DNA from: Streptomyces sp. S.PNR 29
Lineage (GTDB): Bacteria; Actinomycetota; Actinomycetes; Streptomycetales; Streptomycetaceae
Assembly (NCBI RefSeq): GCF_030386795.1
Contig: NZ_JANUQM010000001.1
Span: forward strand, 182,363-246,362
Length of the DNA: 64,000 nt
Direction: 5' to 3'
Made by a program: the position numbers and the translations under genes
The notes under the pieces: model-generated
The model's database searches: none
What the model was told of the DNA's origin: nothing
The model's input: only the letters and a program-made list of their open reading frames with translations
Shown here: positions 48,195 to 57,231 of the stretch, piece by piece
Numbering within the stretch: position 1 is the first letter of the stretch
Layout of the letters: every line of letters starts with the position of its first letter

Positions 48195-49007
48195 ATGGCC
48201 CCCTCCACCGCATATTCACTCATCGCCACTGACCTGGACGGAACGCTGCTGCGCGGCGACGACACGCTCTCCGACCGGTCCCTCGACGCGCTCGCGCGGG
48301 TGGCGGAGGCCGGTGCGCAGCACCTCGTGGTGACGGGACGCCCGGCGCCGAGAGTGCGGCCGCTGCTCGACGACCTCGGCAGCGGGGGGCTCGCGGTGTG
48401 CGGACAGGGCGCGCAGGTGTACGACGCCGGCGCGGACCGTCTGCTGTGGTCCGTCACGCTGGACCGGGAGCTCGCGGAGACCGCGCTGGAGAAGATCGAG
48501 GCCGAGGTGGGCGAGGTGTACGCCGCGGTCGACCAGGACGGCGTCGACGGGCTCACGCTCATCGAGCCGGGCTATCTGATGCCCCACCCGACGCTGCCCG
48601 CGGTACGGGTCGGCCGGCGCGACGACCTGTGGTGCGCGCCCATCAGCAAGGTGCTGCTGCGGCATCCCGCCCTGTCCGACGACGAGTTGGCGGCGACGGC
48701 TCGCGCGGTGGTCGGCTCGCTGGCGACGGTCACCATGTCGGGGCCCGGGACCGTCGAACTCCAGCCGTGCGGCATCACCAAGGCGACCGGGCTCGCGCTG
48801 GCCGCCGAACACCTGGGGCTGGGCCCCTCGCAGACCGTCGCCTTCGGGGACATGCCCAACGACATCCCCATGTTCGACTGGGCGGCCCACGGTGTCGCGA
48901 TGGCCAACGCCCATCCGGAACTCAAGGCGGTGGCCGACGAGATCACCCTGTCGAACGAGGACGACGGCATCGCCGTCGTCCTCGAACGACTGTTTCCGCG
49001 GGCCTGA
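48195..49007 (+). CDS. HAD superfamily hydrolase, Cof type
   Basis: 270 residues. The HAD nucleophile motif is ATDLDGTLL (Asp13 and Asp15), motif II lies in VVTGRP, the Lys is in GITKATGLALAAEH, and the metal site is FGDMPNDIPMF. The C2-type cap between motifs II and III marks the Cof family, which acts on sugar phosphates, FMN or similar small phosphates in the cytosol. The substrate is unknown. It is divergent from the CelD-like gene across 251 bp, where I see no clear repeat or RNA. Confidence 0.93.
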   Translation: MAPSTAYSLIATDLDGTLLRGDDTLSDRSLDALARVAEAGAQHLVVTGRPAPRVRPLLDDLGSGGLAVCGQGAQVYDAGADRLLWSVTLDRELAETALEKIEAEVGEVYAAVDQDGVDGLTLIEPGYLMPHPTLPAVRVGRRDDLWCAPISKVLLRHPALSDDELAATARAVVGSLATVTMSGPGTVELQPCGITKATGLALAAEHLGLGPSQTVAFGDMPNDIPMFDWAAHGVAMANAHPELKAVADEITLSNEDDGIAVVLERLFPRA

Positions 49008-49023
49008 CAGGCGGTTCCAGGGC

Positions 49024-49809
49024 CTAGTACGCGCCGAAGACGTTGTCGATCGACCCGTACCGCGCGGCCGCGTAGTTGCAGGCGGCGGTGATGTTCGCGA
49101 CCGGGTCGAACGGGTCCCAGGACGTGCCGTCCACGTGGTAGGCCTGGAAGGTCGGGTCGATGACCTGGAGGAGGCCCTTGGACGGGGTGCCCGCGGCGGC
49201 GTTGGAGTCCCAGTTGTTGATGGCCTGCGGGTTGCCGGAGGACTCGCGCATGATGTTGCGGTAAATACCGTCGTACGACCCGGGAATTCCCTTTTGCGCC
49301 ATGATGTCCAGCGCCTGGTTGATCCAGCCGTCGAGGTCGTTGGCGTACGTCTTCTCGGCGACGGGAGTGGCCGTGACGACCGACTGGCTGGTCGTCGCGG
49401 TCGTCGCGGTCTTCGCGGTCGTCCTGGAGGTCGTGGACGGCTTGGACGTCGTGTCCGCCGTGCTCGCCTTGGCCGTCTTCACCTTCAGCTTCAGGCCGGG
49501 GTGGATCAGCCTGGGGTTGTCGCCGACGGCCTTGCGGTTGTCCTTGTAGAGCTTGCGCCAGCCGCCGCGTACGTCCTGCTCGTTCGCGATGCTGTAGAGC
49601 GTGTCGCCCTTGGCCACGGTGTACGTGACGGACTTCGCCGGGGGCGTGGGCTGTGCGGCGGCGGGGGCCTGAGCGGCCGGCGCGGCGCTCGCGGTCGTCG
49701 CGCCCAGCAGCGGCAGGGCGAGAGCGGCGGTGCCCGCACCCGCGGCGACGACGGCGCCTCGGGTGAGCGGGTTGGTTCTGGGGCGGCGGTGCTTACCTCG
49801 TCGGGCCAT
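49024..49809 (-). CDS. Secreted LysM transglycosylase (SLT-like), c-di-AMP riboswitch controlled
   Basis: 261 residues. The signal peptide (RRGKHRRPR basic start, core ending TTASAAPA) is followed by a LysM domain near 60-112 (YTVAKGDTLYSIANEQ, NPRLIHPGLKLKV). A Thr/Ser/Ala linker leads to the C-terminal lysozyme-like domain with the catalytic Glu189 in IMRESSGNPQAINNWDSN and the family motif GLLQVIDPTF. It should cleave glycan strands of the wall, as in spore germination or growth. ATG 49809 is preceded by GGAGAGGAAAA. A ydaO riboswitch lies directly upstream in the leader. Confidence 0.93.
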   Translation of the reverse strand: MARRGKHRRPRTNPLTRGAVVAAGAGTAALALPLLGATTASAAPAAQAPAAAQPTPPAKSVTYTVAKGDTLYSIANEQDVRGGWRKLYKDNRKAVGDNPRLIHPGLKLKVKTAKASTADTTSKPSTTSRTTAKTATTATTSQSVVTATPVAEKTYANDLDGWINQALDIMAQKGIPGSYDGIYRNIMRESSGNPQAINNWDSNAAAGTPSKGLLQVIDPTFQAYHVDGTSWDPFDPVANITAACNYAAARYGSIDNVFGAY

Positions 49810-49824
49810 GACGGTTTTCCTCTC

Positions 49825-50020
49825 CGGCGCCTGCGAGGTGAGCTGTCGGGTTCGGGCGGGAGGTGCCCGGTCGCTGCGCCGTGACGGGCGCGACTTCACC
49901 CCTAGCCGTACCGGTTCCGTGCGGTGTCCGGTGCGGCGGCTTACCTGGGTCCCCCGCTCCTGCCGTGCGCGTGAGTTGGTCAGTGGTCGGTTCGGGCGGC
50001 GGCAGGATTCGGCGTCCGCC
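49825..50020 (-). promoter_or_regulatory. c-di-AMP riboswitch (ydaO/yuaA motif)
   Basis: Read on the minus strand, the leader shows the conserved blocks in order: GCCGAATCCTGCC near 50013, CAGGAGCGGGGGACCCA near 49955, AGGGGTGAAG near 49900, and CCGAACCCGACAGCTCACCT with CGCAGGCGCC at 49858-49825. These fit the two pseudo-symmetric c-di-AMP sites of the ydaO class and its 3' signature (CCGA..CCG.CAGCT.ACCTCG..GGCG). It ends just before the ribosome site of the LysM transglycosylase. In Streptomyces this class controls resuscitation-type wall hydrolases, with c-di-AMP turning the gene off. Confidence 0.92.
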
Positions 50021-50636
50021 CGACAGGCCGGGAACGTATGCGAGGGCACATGCCGGGAACAAGTGCCGGAATCACAGATGGTGCCTGTTGATCTCGGTGT
50101 GGGTGTTTTGGGGCACTTGATCCTTTGCGGTTGGAAAGGCTCAACTGGCTTACCCGGCAAAGGGGTGAGGGGGTGTCGGGGTGAAGGGTGGTTCGGAGGG
50201 CGGCGTGAGCCAATTCACTGCCGCGAAGAAGACCTGGCAAAACGGGCAATGAGCCCAACTCCCCGCCAAACGGCCGCCGGAGGGCGGGAGGGCGTGGAGG
50301 CGGAACCTCTCATATGGTGCGCGTCGTTGTCAGGGTGGTCGTCCGTGCCGCCGCGGGCGACCGGGTCGGTGTGAGTGACCGTGTCGGTGAGGTGCAGGAC
50401 GGGGGTGGCTCGTATGCCGGGGAGTGAGGGGTGCCGCCCGCCGATCGATGTCGGCCCATGTCTGCTCATATCGACTGATCAAAAACATAGCGGTCGTGAT
50501 CCGATAGCGCCCGGCCTGTAACGGTGGGCGCTAGCGGTGATCGAAAGGTGACCGGATACGCTGACTTGAGTGAGGGCAGCGACCTATCGACATACCGCGT
50601 AATCGCCAGTAGACACCAGCAGACAGGAGACCCCTC
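50021..50636. other. Divergent promoter interval between transglycosylase and polyprenyl synthase genes
   Basis: The 616 bp hold no convincing gene. They must contain the promoter of the riboswitch leader (minus strand) and that of the polyprenyl synthase (plus strand). An inverted repeat TAGCGCCC (50505-50512) / GGGCGCTA (50526-50533) lies 104-132 bp upstream of the synthase start, in the AT-richer stretch 50470-50620, and may be an operator or a hairpin. No other structure stands out. Confidence 0.5.
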
Positions 50637-51647
50637 GTGACCGTCGTCGGGCCGTTCGGGCTGAGCGTGCGGGACCAGGCTCTGGAAGCCGATGTCCAGG
50701 CCGGGTTGGCGGCTGTCGAGGAAGGGTTGCTTGAGGCAACCAAGAGTGAGGTGCCGTTCATCACCGAGGCCGCCCAGCATCTGGTGCGGGCCGGCGGGAA
50801 ACGGTTCCGGCCACTGCTGGTGATGCTCGCGGCACAGTTCGGGGACCCGTATGCGCCGGGGGTCGTGCCCTCGGCGGTGGTCGTGGAGCTGACCCACCTC
50901 GCCACCCTGTACCACGACGACGTGATGGACGAGGCCGCGGTGCGGCGCGGGGTGGCCAGCGCGAACACCCGCTGGGGCAACTCGGTCGCGGTCCTCACCG
51001 GGGACTTCCTGTTCGCGCGCGCCTCGCACATCCTGGCCGACCTCGGTCCGGAGGCGGTGCGGGTGCAGGCGGAGGCGTTCGAGCGGCTGGTCACCGGGCA
51101 GATCCTGGAGACGGCGGGGCCGCAGGACGGGCGCGATCCGGTGGAGCACTACCTGGATGTGCTGGGCGGCAAGACGGGGTCGCTGGTGGCGGTGTCGTGC
51201 CGGTTCGGCGCGATGATGTCCGGGGCCGACGAGACGGTCGTGGACGTGCTCACCCAGTACGGCGAGCGGCTCGGTGTCGCCTTCCAGCTCGCGGACGACG
51301 TGCTGGACATCGCCTCCGACTCGCACGAGTCGGGGAAGACGCCGGGGACGGACCTGCGCGAGGGCATCCCGACACTGCCGGTGCTGCGGCTGCGGGAGCG
51401 GGCGGCCCGGCTGGGGCTGGCCGAGGACGTGGCGCTGTGCGAGCTGCTGACCTCCGACCTGAGTGACGACGCCCGGCACGCGGAGGCACTGGCCGCGCTG
51501 CGGGCCCACCCGGCGCTTGAACAGGCGCGACGGGACACCGTCCGGTACGCCGAGGACGCCCGGGCCGCGCTGGCTCCGCTGCCGGAGTGCGCGGCGAAGA
51601 CGGCGCTGGTGCAGCTGTGTGACGCGGTGGTCCACAGGGCCGGCTAG
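50637..51647 (+). CDS. Polyprenyl diphosphate synthase
   Basis: 336 residues. It extends allylic diphosphates with isopentenyl diphosphate. GGKRFRPLLVMLAAQFG binds the diphosphate. The first aspartate-rich motif is HDDVMDEAAVRRG near residue 95 and the second is FQLADDVLDIA near 220, with LGGKTGSLVAVSCRFGAM between. Small residues ahead of the first motif suggest a long-chain product, consistent with the nonaprenyl-type tail of Streptomyces menaquinone, though this cannot be fixed from sequence alone. GTG 50637 follows CAGGAGAC. Other menaquinone genes lie at 6.5-13.8 kb. Confidence 0.93.
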   Translation: MTVVGPFGLSVRDQALEADVQAGLAAVEEGLLEATKSEVPFITEAAQHLVRAGGKRFRPLLVMLAAQFGDPYAPGVVPSAVVVELTHLATLYHDDVMDEAAVRRGVASANTRWGNSVAVLTGDFLFARASHILADLGPEAVRVQAEAFERLVTGQILETAGPQDGRDPVEHYLDVLGGKTGSLVAVSCRFGAMMSGADETVVDVLTQYGERLGVAFQLADDVLDIASDSHESGKTPGTDLREGIPTLPVLRLRERAARLGLAEDVALCELLTSDLSDDARHAEALAALRAHPALEQARRDTVRYAEDARAALAPLPECAAKTALVQLCDAVVHRAG

Positions 51648-51754
51648 TCCGCCCCCGCCGCCCCTGCCCGTCCCAGCCCCAGGGGTTCCGCCCCACGAGT
51701 CCCGTTCTGGGGGCTGTTGTGGGGCTTGCGGCACTTCGCCCCTTTGGTGCCGTG

Positions 51755-51793
51755 GGGGCTGCGCCCCTTGACTCTGCCGGGGGCTGAACCCCC
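51755..51793. terminator. Tandem GC hairpins after the polyprenyl synthase gene
   Basis: Two short hairpins stand in a row: GGGGC-TGC-GCCCC (51755-51767) and GGGGG-CTGAA-CCCCC (51779-51793). They lie about 110-145 bp after the stop. Such GGGGCTGCGCCCC units are common between Streptomyces genes and probably act as terminators. The rest of the 368-bp gap (51648-52015) shows nothing beyond the promoter of the next gene. Confidence 0.65.
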
Positions 51794-52015
51794 TGTACCT
51801 CGCTGTGACCCTTACGGGTTGGGGGAGACGACCTCCTCCGATGTCATACCGCAGCAGTACGTGGAGTTGAGTCCGCGGGCTGACGAATCCCTCCCGTCGA
51901 TTTGGTCAGATGGAAACCACGGAAAACACCACTCCTCACCGATTCGGGTGAGAATGGCGGCTACGGGGTGGACGAACGGGAGTGGGAAGGCCGCCGCCGA
52001 CGACGGAGGGCACAC

Positions 52016-53290
52016 ATGGCACCGTACGAATCCGACGACAACTCGGCCGCCGGGGCGACCGAGGACCTGCACCCGGGGCGGCGCAGGGCCGCGCGGTACG
52101 TCGTCCCGGTCGCGGTGGTGGGAGTGGCGGCGGCGACGATCGGACTCGTCCCCGCGCTCGCCGACTCGGGCGACCCCGACCTGCCGAAGATCACCGCGCA
52201 GCAACTCATCGAGAAGATAGCCGAGTCGGACGTACAGCAGCTGTCCGGCACGGTGAGGATCAGTACCGACCTGGGACTCCCGGACCTCGGCGGTCTGGAG
52301 AGCGGACTGCTGTCCGCGGGCTCGCGGTCGGGCGACGGCCGCGACGGCTCCTCGGCCGACCCGTCCTCCAAGCTCACCGAACTGGCCACCGGCACGCACA
52401 CGTTGCGGGTCGCCGCCGACGGCCCGGACAAGCAGAAGCTGTCGCTGCTGGAGAACGCCGCCGAGTACAGCCTGATCCACAACGGCGAGGACGTCTGGGG
52501 CTACGACAGCAGCTCCAACGAGGTCTACCACTCCACCGTCCCCGGCTCGCCGAAGGAGGGGGAGAAGGCGAAGGAGAGGGAGCGCGAAGACGTTCCCGCC
52601 ACCCCCAAGGACCTCACCGAGGAAGCCCTGAAGTCCGTCGACGACACCACCTCCGTGACCGTCGACGGCACCGTCCAGGTCGCGGGCCGGGACGCCTACA
52701 AGCTGCTCATCAAGCCCAGGCAGTCCGGATCCACCGTCGGTGCGATCAGTGTGGCCGTGGACGCGAAGACCGGGCTGCCGCTGAAGTTCACGCTGACCCC
52801 GGCGAGCGGCGGCGCCGCCGTGGTCGACGCGGGCTTCACCCAGGTCAGCTTCGCCGAGCCGGCCGCGTCGACCTTCGACTTCACCCCGCCCAAGGGCGCC
52901 AAGGTCACCGAGGGCGACGAGAACGGCAAGGGCGACAAGGCCCACGAAGGGGCGAAGGCGCCTGAGCACGGGCAGAAGCAGGGGCACAAGCACGGGCAGA
53001 AGTCCGAGGAGGAGCTCGGCAAGGAGCTCGACGGCCTCAAGGTCCTCGGCGAAGGCTGGAACTCCATCGCCACCTTCGACACCGGCGGCCAGGGCCTGCC
53101 CTCCACCGACGTCGGCGGTGACGTCGGCGGCTTCCTGAACTCGCTCGGCGACAAGGTCACCGGCACGTTCGGCGAGGGCACGGTCTTCAAGACCCGTTTG
53201 GTCAACGCGCTGCTGACGGACGACGGCAAGGTCTACGTGGGCACCGTCACCAAGGACGCGCTGGTGAAGGCGGCCAACGCCGGGAAGTAA
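52016..53290 (+). CDS. LolA-like secreted/membrane-anchored protein
   Basis: 424 residues. A cytosolic N-terminus of about 30 residues with RRRAAR leads to one hydrophobic segment near 31-47 (VVPVAVVGVAAATIGLVPALA), a signal or anchor. The extracellular part has the half-barrel pattern of LolA/LppX-like proteins (LSGTVRISTDLGLP, THTLRVAADGPDKQKLSLLE, EDVWGYDSSSNEVYH, AISVAVDAKTGLPLKFTL) and a His/Lys/Gly-rich linker near 310-340. Such proteins bind lipids in other bacteria; the role here is unknown. ATG 52016 has GGAGGG upstream. The ABC transporter genes follow after 34 bp and may form one unit with it. Confidence 0.82.
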   Translation: MAPYESDDNSAAGATEDLHPGRRRAARYVVPVAVVGVAAATIGLVPALADSGDPDLPKITAQQLIEKIAESDVQQLSGTVRISTDLGLPDLGGLESGLLSAGSRSGDGRDGSSADPSSKLTELATGTHTLRVAADGPDKQKLSLLENAAEYSLIHNGEDVWGYDSSSNEVYHSTVPGSPKEGEKAKEREREDVPATPKDLTEEALKSVDDTTSVTVDGTVQVAGRDAYKLLIKPRQSGSTVGAISVAVDAKTGLPLKFTLTPASGGAAVVDAGFTQVSFAEPAASTFDFTPPKGAKVTEGDENGKGDKAHEGAKAPEHGQKQGHKHGQKSEEELGKELDGLKVLGEGWNSIATFDTGGQGLPSTDVGGDVGGFLNSLGDKVTGTFGEGTVFKTRLVNALLTDDGKVYVGTVTKDALVKAANAGK

Positions 53291-53324
53291 GGTCCCCTAC
53301 GGGCACGACGAATCGAGGGAGCCG

Positions 53325-54311
53325 ATGGGCGAACCGTCCGCCACGGAACCGCGTCAGTACAGCGCGGAGGGCGCGCAGGACGCCGTCATCGCCACCCGCG
53401 CTCTCACCAAGCGCTACCGCGGCGGACAACTCGCCGTCGACGGTCTCGACCTGACCGTCCCGGCGGGCAGCGTCTTCGGCTTCCTCGGCCCCAACGGCTC
53501 CGGCAAGACCACCACCATCCGCATGCTGATGGGCCTGATCGAGCCGACGTCGGGCACGGCCCGGGTTCTGGGCCGCCCCATGCCGCGGGCGGTCCGCGCC
53601 GTACTGCCCCAGGTCGGCGCCCTCATCGAGGGCCCGGCCCTGTACGGCTTCCTCTCCGGCCGCGACAACCTGCTCCGTTACGACGCCGCCGATCCGACCG
53701 CCGACCCGCGCACCCGGCGCACACGCGTCGCCGCCGCCCTGGACCGCGTCGGTCTGACCGCCGCCGCCGGCAAGAAGGCGAAGGCGTACTCGCTCGGCAT
53801 GAAGCAACGCCTCGGCCTCGCGGCCGCCCTGCTCCAGCCCCGCCGCCTCCTGGTGCTCGACGAGCCGACCAACGGCCTCGATCCCCAGGGCATGCGCGAA
53901 ATACGCACGCTCATACGGGAGTTGGCGTCGGACGGCACCACCGTCTTCCTCTCCTCCCACCTGCTCGACGAGATCGAGCAGGTCTGTACCCATGCCGCGG
54001 TGATGGCGCAGGGGCGCCTGATCACCCAGGGCCCGGTCGCCGACCTGGCGGCCGGGATACGCGGCCGGCTGGTGGTGACCACCCCGGACGTGGGCGAGGC
54101 GGCCCGGGTGCTGAAGGAACAGGGGGCCGGGGATGTCGTCGCCGCGGAGGACCGGGTGACGGGCGAGCCTCCGGACGACCGCGACCTCGCCGACATCAAC
54201 GCGGGGTTGGTGGCGGCGGGGGTCCGGGTCCGGGGCTTCGGGCTGGAACGGGCCTCCCTGGAGGACGCGTTCGTGGCGCTGACCGGGGAGGGGTTCGATG
54301 TCGCAGGCTGA
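53325..54311 (+). CDS. ABC transporter ATP-binding protein
   Basis: 328 residues. Walker A is GPNGSGKT (residues 55-62), the signature is YSLGMKQRLGLAAALL, and Walker B is LLVLDEPTNGLDP, with switch His in FLSSHLLDE. A roughly 90-residue C-terminal extension follows the nucleotide-binding domain, as in drug- or lantibiotic-type exporters (DrrA/CcmA-like). The substrate is unknown. The LolA-like gene lies just upstream, and the permease start lies inside its last codons. Confidence 0.95.
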   Translation: MGEPSATEPRQYSAEGAQDAVIATRALTKRYRGGQLAVDGLDLTVPAGSVFGFLGPNGSGKTTTIRMLMGLIEPTSGTARVLGRPMPRAVRAVLPQVGALIEGPALYGFLSGRDNLLRYDAADPTADPRTRRTRVAAALDRVGLTAAAGKKAKAYSLGMKQRLGLAAALLQPRRLLVLDEPTNGLDPQGMREIRTLIRELASDGTTVFLSSHLLDEIEQVCTHAAVMAQGRLITQGPVADLAAGIRGRLVVTTPDVGEAARVLKEQGAGDVVAAEDRVTGEPPDDRDLADINAGLVAAGVRVRGFGLERASLEDAFVALTGEGFDVAG

Positions 54312-55179
54312 AGCCATGAGTGCGGTACGCGAGCCGAGTCCCCTGTGGACCCTCGGACTGCTGCGCAGCGAACTGCTCACCACCTTCCGGCGCTGGCGCA
54401 CCCTCGCGCTGCTGGGCGTGCTGGCCGCCGTGCCGGTCCTGGTCGGCATCGCCATCAAGATCGAGACGAGCGACGGCTCGCCGGCCGGGGGCGGGGGAGG
54501 CGGCGGCGGGCCTGCCTTCATCTCGCAGATCACCAACAACGGCCTGTTCCTGGTCTTCACCGCGCTGGCCGCCACCCTCCCGTTCTTCCTGCCGATGGCG
54601 GTCGGCGTGGTCGCGGGCGACGCGATCGCCGGCGAGGCCGGCGCGGGCACGCTCCGCTATCTGCTGGTCGCCCCGGCCGGCCGCACCCGCCTGCTGATCA
54701 CCAAGTACGCGACCGTCATCGCCTTCTGCCTGGTCGCCACCCTGGTGGTCGCCGTCTCGGCCCTCGCGGTCGGAGCCCTGCTCTTCCCCCTCGGCGACCT
54801 GACGACCATCTCCGGCACGCGGATCAGCTTCGCCGAGGGCCTGGCGCGGGCCCTGCTGATCGCCCTGGCCGTCGCCGCGTCACTCATCGGCGTCGCGGCG
54901 CTCGGCCTGTTCGTCTCGACGCTGACCAGCAGCGGCATCGCCGCGATGGCGACGACGGTCGGGCTGCTGATCACCGTTCAGATCCTCGACCAGATCCCGC
55001 AGCTGCACGCGATCCAGCCGTACTTCTTCTCCCACTACTGGCTGTCCTTCGCCGACCTCATGCGCGACCCGGTCTACTGGGACGAACTGCAGAAGAACCT
55101 CGGTCTCCAGGCCCTGTACGCGGCGGTGTTCGGCTCGGCGGCCTGGGCACGGTTCACGGCGAAGGACATCACCGCATAG
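54298..55179 (+). CDS. ABC transporter permease (ABC-2 type)
   Basis: 293 residues with six predicted helices, near residues 36-52, 80-107, 128-160, 180-205, 212-232 and 262-280. A Gly-rich loop (PAGGGGGGGG) follows helix 1. GDAIAGEAGAGTLRYLLVAPAGRTRLLITKY is the characteristic ABC-2 cytosolic loop. The ATG at 54298 overlaps the ATPase gene by 14 bp and has GGAGGGG upstream. An ATG six codons on is possible. With the ATPase it forms an exporter of unknown cargo. Confidence 0.92.
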   Translation: MSQAEAMSAVREPSPLWTLGLLRSELLTTFRRWRTLALLGVLAAVPVLVGIAIKIETSDGSPAGGGGGGGGPAFISQITNNGLFLVFTALAATLPFFLPMAVGVVAGDAIAGEAGAGTLRYLLVAPAGRTRLLITKYATVIAFCLVATLVVAVSALAVGALLFPLGDLTTISGTRISFAEGLARALLIALAVAASLIGVAALGLFVSTLTSSGIAAMATTVGLLITVQILDQIPQLHAIQPYFFSHYWLSFADLMRDPVYWDELQKNLGLQALYAAVFGSAAWARFTAKDITA

Positions 55180-55180
55180 C

Positions 55181-55771
55181 TCAGGCGGCCGCGTCCTCGT
55201 AGGGGAAGCGGGCGAGCGGGGCCTCGCGTGCGAAGAAGGACTTGGCGCGCGCCAGCGCCTCCGTGTCCCTCAGTACGTCGCCGGGCTTGCTGCCGTTGCC
55301 GAGCAGGACCCCGCCGAAGCGCATACCCATGTACGCGGCCGAGTTGCTGAGGGTGCCGATCAGCGGGTCGGCGACCTCCTGCTCGTGGTGTGCGAGCGCG
55401 GCGACGCCCCACAGGGTGCGCCCGGCCATCGTCGCCTTGAAGTCGAGGCCGGGCGTGCGCAGCCAGCCCGACCAGTGGTCGAGGTAGCGCTTGGTGTGGG
55501 CGGACACCGAATACCAGTACAGCGGAGAGGCGATCACGATGTCCGTCGCGGCGAGCGTGGCGTCGAGCAGCAGGGCCGCGTTGCCCTCCCTGGGGCGTAC
55601 GTGGTCGCTGTCGTGGCGCAGGTCCTCGAAGTCGGGCAGCGGGTGTTGGGCGAGGTCGATCCACCGCTGCTCGACGTCCCCGGGCAGCTGTTCGGCGGCG
55701 GTGCGGGCCAGCAGTTCGGTGTTGCCGTCGGGGCGGCTGCTGCCCAGAAGGAAGAGGAAACGTCGGCTCAT
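55181..55771 (-). CDS. NAD(P)H-dependent FMN reductase / flavodoxin-fold oxidoreductase
   Basis: 196 residues. The flavodoxin-like fold starts FLFLLGSSRPDGNTELLAR (phosphate loop for FMN). ADIVIASPLYWYSVSAHTKRYLDHW-like sequence (TDIVIASPLYWYSV) is the ring-binding region of the family. It probably reduces quinones or flavins with NAD(P)H. It is convergent with the ABC permease gene (1 bp between the stops). A short palindrome lies about 45 bp upstream of the start. Confidence 0.9.
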   Translation of the reverse strand: MSRRFLFLLGSSRPDGNTELLARTAAEQLPGDVEQRWIDLAQHPLPDFEDLRHDSDHVRPREGNAALLLDATLAATDIVIASPLYWYSVSAHTKRYLDHWSGWLRTPGLDFKATMAGRTLWGVAALAHHEQEVADPLIGTLSNSAAYMGMRFGGVLLGNGSKPGDVLRDTEALARAKSFFAREAPLARFPYEDAAA

Positions 55772-55812
55772 GGGGTCCCCCAGATGGTGAGCGTACGGCG
55801 ATTAAGCGCATC

Positions 55813-55825
55813 TGCATTATATGCA
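55813..55825. promoter_or_regulatory. Palindrome upstream of the FMN reductase gene
   Basis: TGCAT-TAT-ATGCA is a perfect palindrome in an unusually AT-rich stretch (ATTAAGCGCATCTGCATTAT). It lies 42-54 bp before the start, where a repressor of an oxidoreductase (for example MarR or HxlR type) would bind. The regulator is unknown, and no candidate gene is adjacent. Confidence 0.45.
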
Positions 55826-55930
55826 CACGCATTCAAGCGCGCACGCGCCCGCACTTCCCGGCCGGGCCGGGGCGCCCGCATCCACCTGCCGACGGCCCCA
55901 TCCGCAGACCCCGGGCGGGCCACAGCCCTC

Positions 55931-57220
55931 CTACAGACCCGGCGCGACAACCGCCCGCAGTCCCGCCCGCTCCTCCGCCGCCCCCGCCACGGCGAGCAGC
56001 AGCTCCTCCCGGCCGTGCGGTGCCACCAGCTGGAGACCCACCGGGCAGCCGTCGCCGCCGAAGCCGGCCGGGAGACTGAGTGCCGGATGGCCGCTGAGAT
56101 TGAACGCCCAGGTCAGCGCCGTGGAGTAGCGGTCGCCGGGCCCCTCGTGGCCGTGCGGTGCGGTCGGGGTGGCCGGCGTCAGCAGCAGCTCCGCGTCGGC
56201 GAAGAGCCGCGCCAGCCGCCGGTCGTTCTCCGCCCGGATCCGGTGGGCGTCGCGCACATCGGCGCCGCGGGTGCGCAGGGCGAGCCAGGCGGGCGCCGGG
56301 TCTTCGAGCCGGAACGGGATCCGCGGCCGTACGAGCCGTACGACACCGGCCTCCACCAGCCGCCCGACCGCCGCCCGCACCGGCGCGACGGCCTCCGGGT
56401 CGGGGCCGGCGAAGCCGAGGTCGGCCGACCAGACGGCGGTGACCGGAGCCGACGGCCGGCCACTCCCGGCGTCGGCGGTGAGCACGGCCCCCGGCCGGCC
56501 GCACGCCGAGACCGCCGGACGAGCCGCGTGCCCGCCCCCTGCGGTGCCGTCGGCGGCCGGTGCGTGCCGGCCGGCGCCGCCGTCGGCGTGCCGCAGCTGT
56601 CCGGAGCCCGGCTCGCCCTGCGACACCACCCGCCACCAAGCGCCCGCGTCCGCCGCCGACCGGGCGAGGACGCCGGGCGCCGTGAGCCGCGCACCGCCGG
56701 CGTTCGTGATCTTCAGCCCGACGACTCCGCACCATGCGGCCGGGATCCGCACCGACCCCGCCCCGTCGCTCCCGGTCGCGAGCGGCACCAGCCCGGCCGC
56801 CACCGCGGCGGCCGACCCGGCCGAGGAGCCGCCCGGTGTACGGTCGGCCCGCCACGGGTTGACGGTACGGCCATGGGCCCCGAGTCCCCAGGTCTGCCAG
56901 GCGGTTCCGGGGCCGGGCACCGAGGTGGCGCCCACGGCCACGCAGCCGGCCGCGATCAGCGGGCCCGCCGTACGCAGCCCGTGCCGTCCCTTCACGGCGA
57001 CCGGCACGCCCGCCAGCGGCAGCCGCGAGCGGAGGGCACCCCCATCGAGCAGCTCGTCCACCTCACCCGCCCGCCGCAGCGCCGCCTCGCCCCACACGTC
57101 GAGGAACGCGCACAGCTTCGGGTCGGCCTGCCCGATCCGGTCCAGCACCGCCGCCACCGCGTCGACGGCCCGCAGTCGCCGCGACCGTACGGCCGAGGCG
57201 ATCTCCTCGACGGACGGCAC
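55931..57220 (-). CDS. Amidase signature family protein
   Basis: 429 residues from the chosen GTG. The amidase signature has [42 protein letters not shown], containing the Ser-cisSer pair of the Ser-Ser-Lys triad. The Lys is in [12 protein letters not shown] near residue 75. The C-terminus has [31 protein letters not shown]. It hydrolyses an amide bond of unknown substrate. A Gly/Ala-rich stretch near 215-235 is an insert. GTG 57220 follows CCCAGGAC. The frame is open to 57322, but that would overlap the upstream gene by 90 bp. Confidence 0.85.
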   Translation of the reverse strand: MPSVEEIASAVRSRRLRAVDAVAAVLDRIGQADPKLCAFLDVWGEAALRRAGEVDELLDGGALRSRLPLAGVPVAVKGRHGLRTAGPLIAAGCVAVGATSVPGPGTAWQTWGLGAHGRTVNPWRADRTPGGSSAGSAAAVAAGLVPLATGSDGAGSVRIPAAWCGVVGLKITNAGGARLTAPGVLARSAADAGAWWRVVSQGEPGSGQLRHADGGAGRHAPAADGTAGGGHAARPAVSACGRPGAVLTADAGSGRPSAPVTAVWSADLGFAGPDPEAVAPVRAAVGRLVEAGVVRLVRPRIPFRLEDPAPAWLALRTRGADVRDAHRIRAENDRRLARLFADAELLLTPATPTAPHGHEGPGDRYSTALTWAFNLSGHPALSLPAGFGGDGCPVGLQLVAPHGREELLLAVAGAAEERAGLRAVVAPGL

Positions 57221-57231
57221 GTCCTGGGGGG

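Noticed and set aside
49024..50160. Longer N-terminus for the LysM transglycosylase (start at 50160)
   Set aside because: The additional 117 codons are the riboswitch leader. The signal peptide and ribosome site fit the start at 49809.
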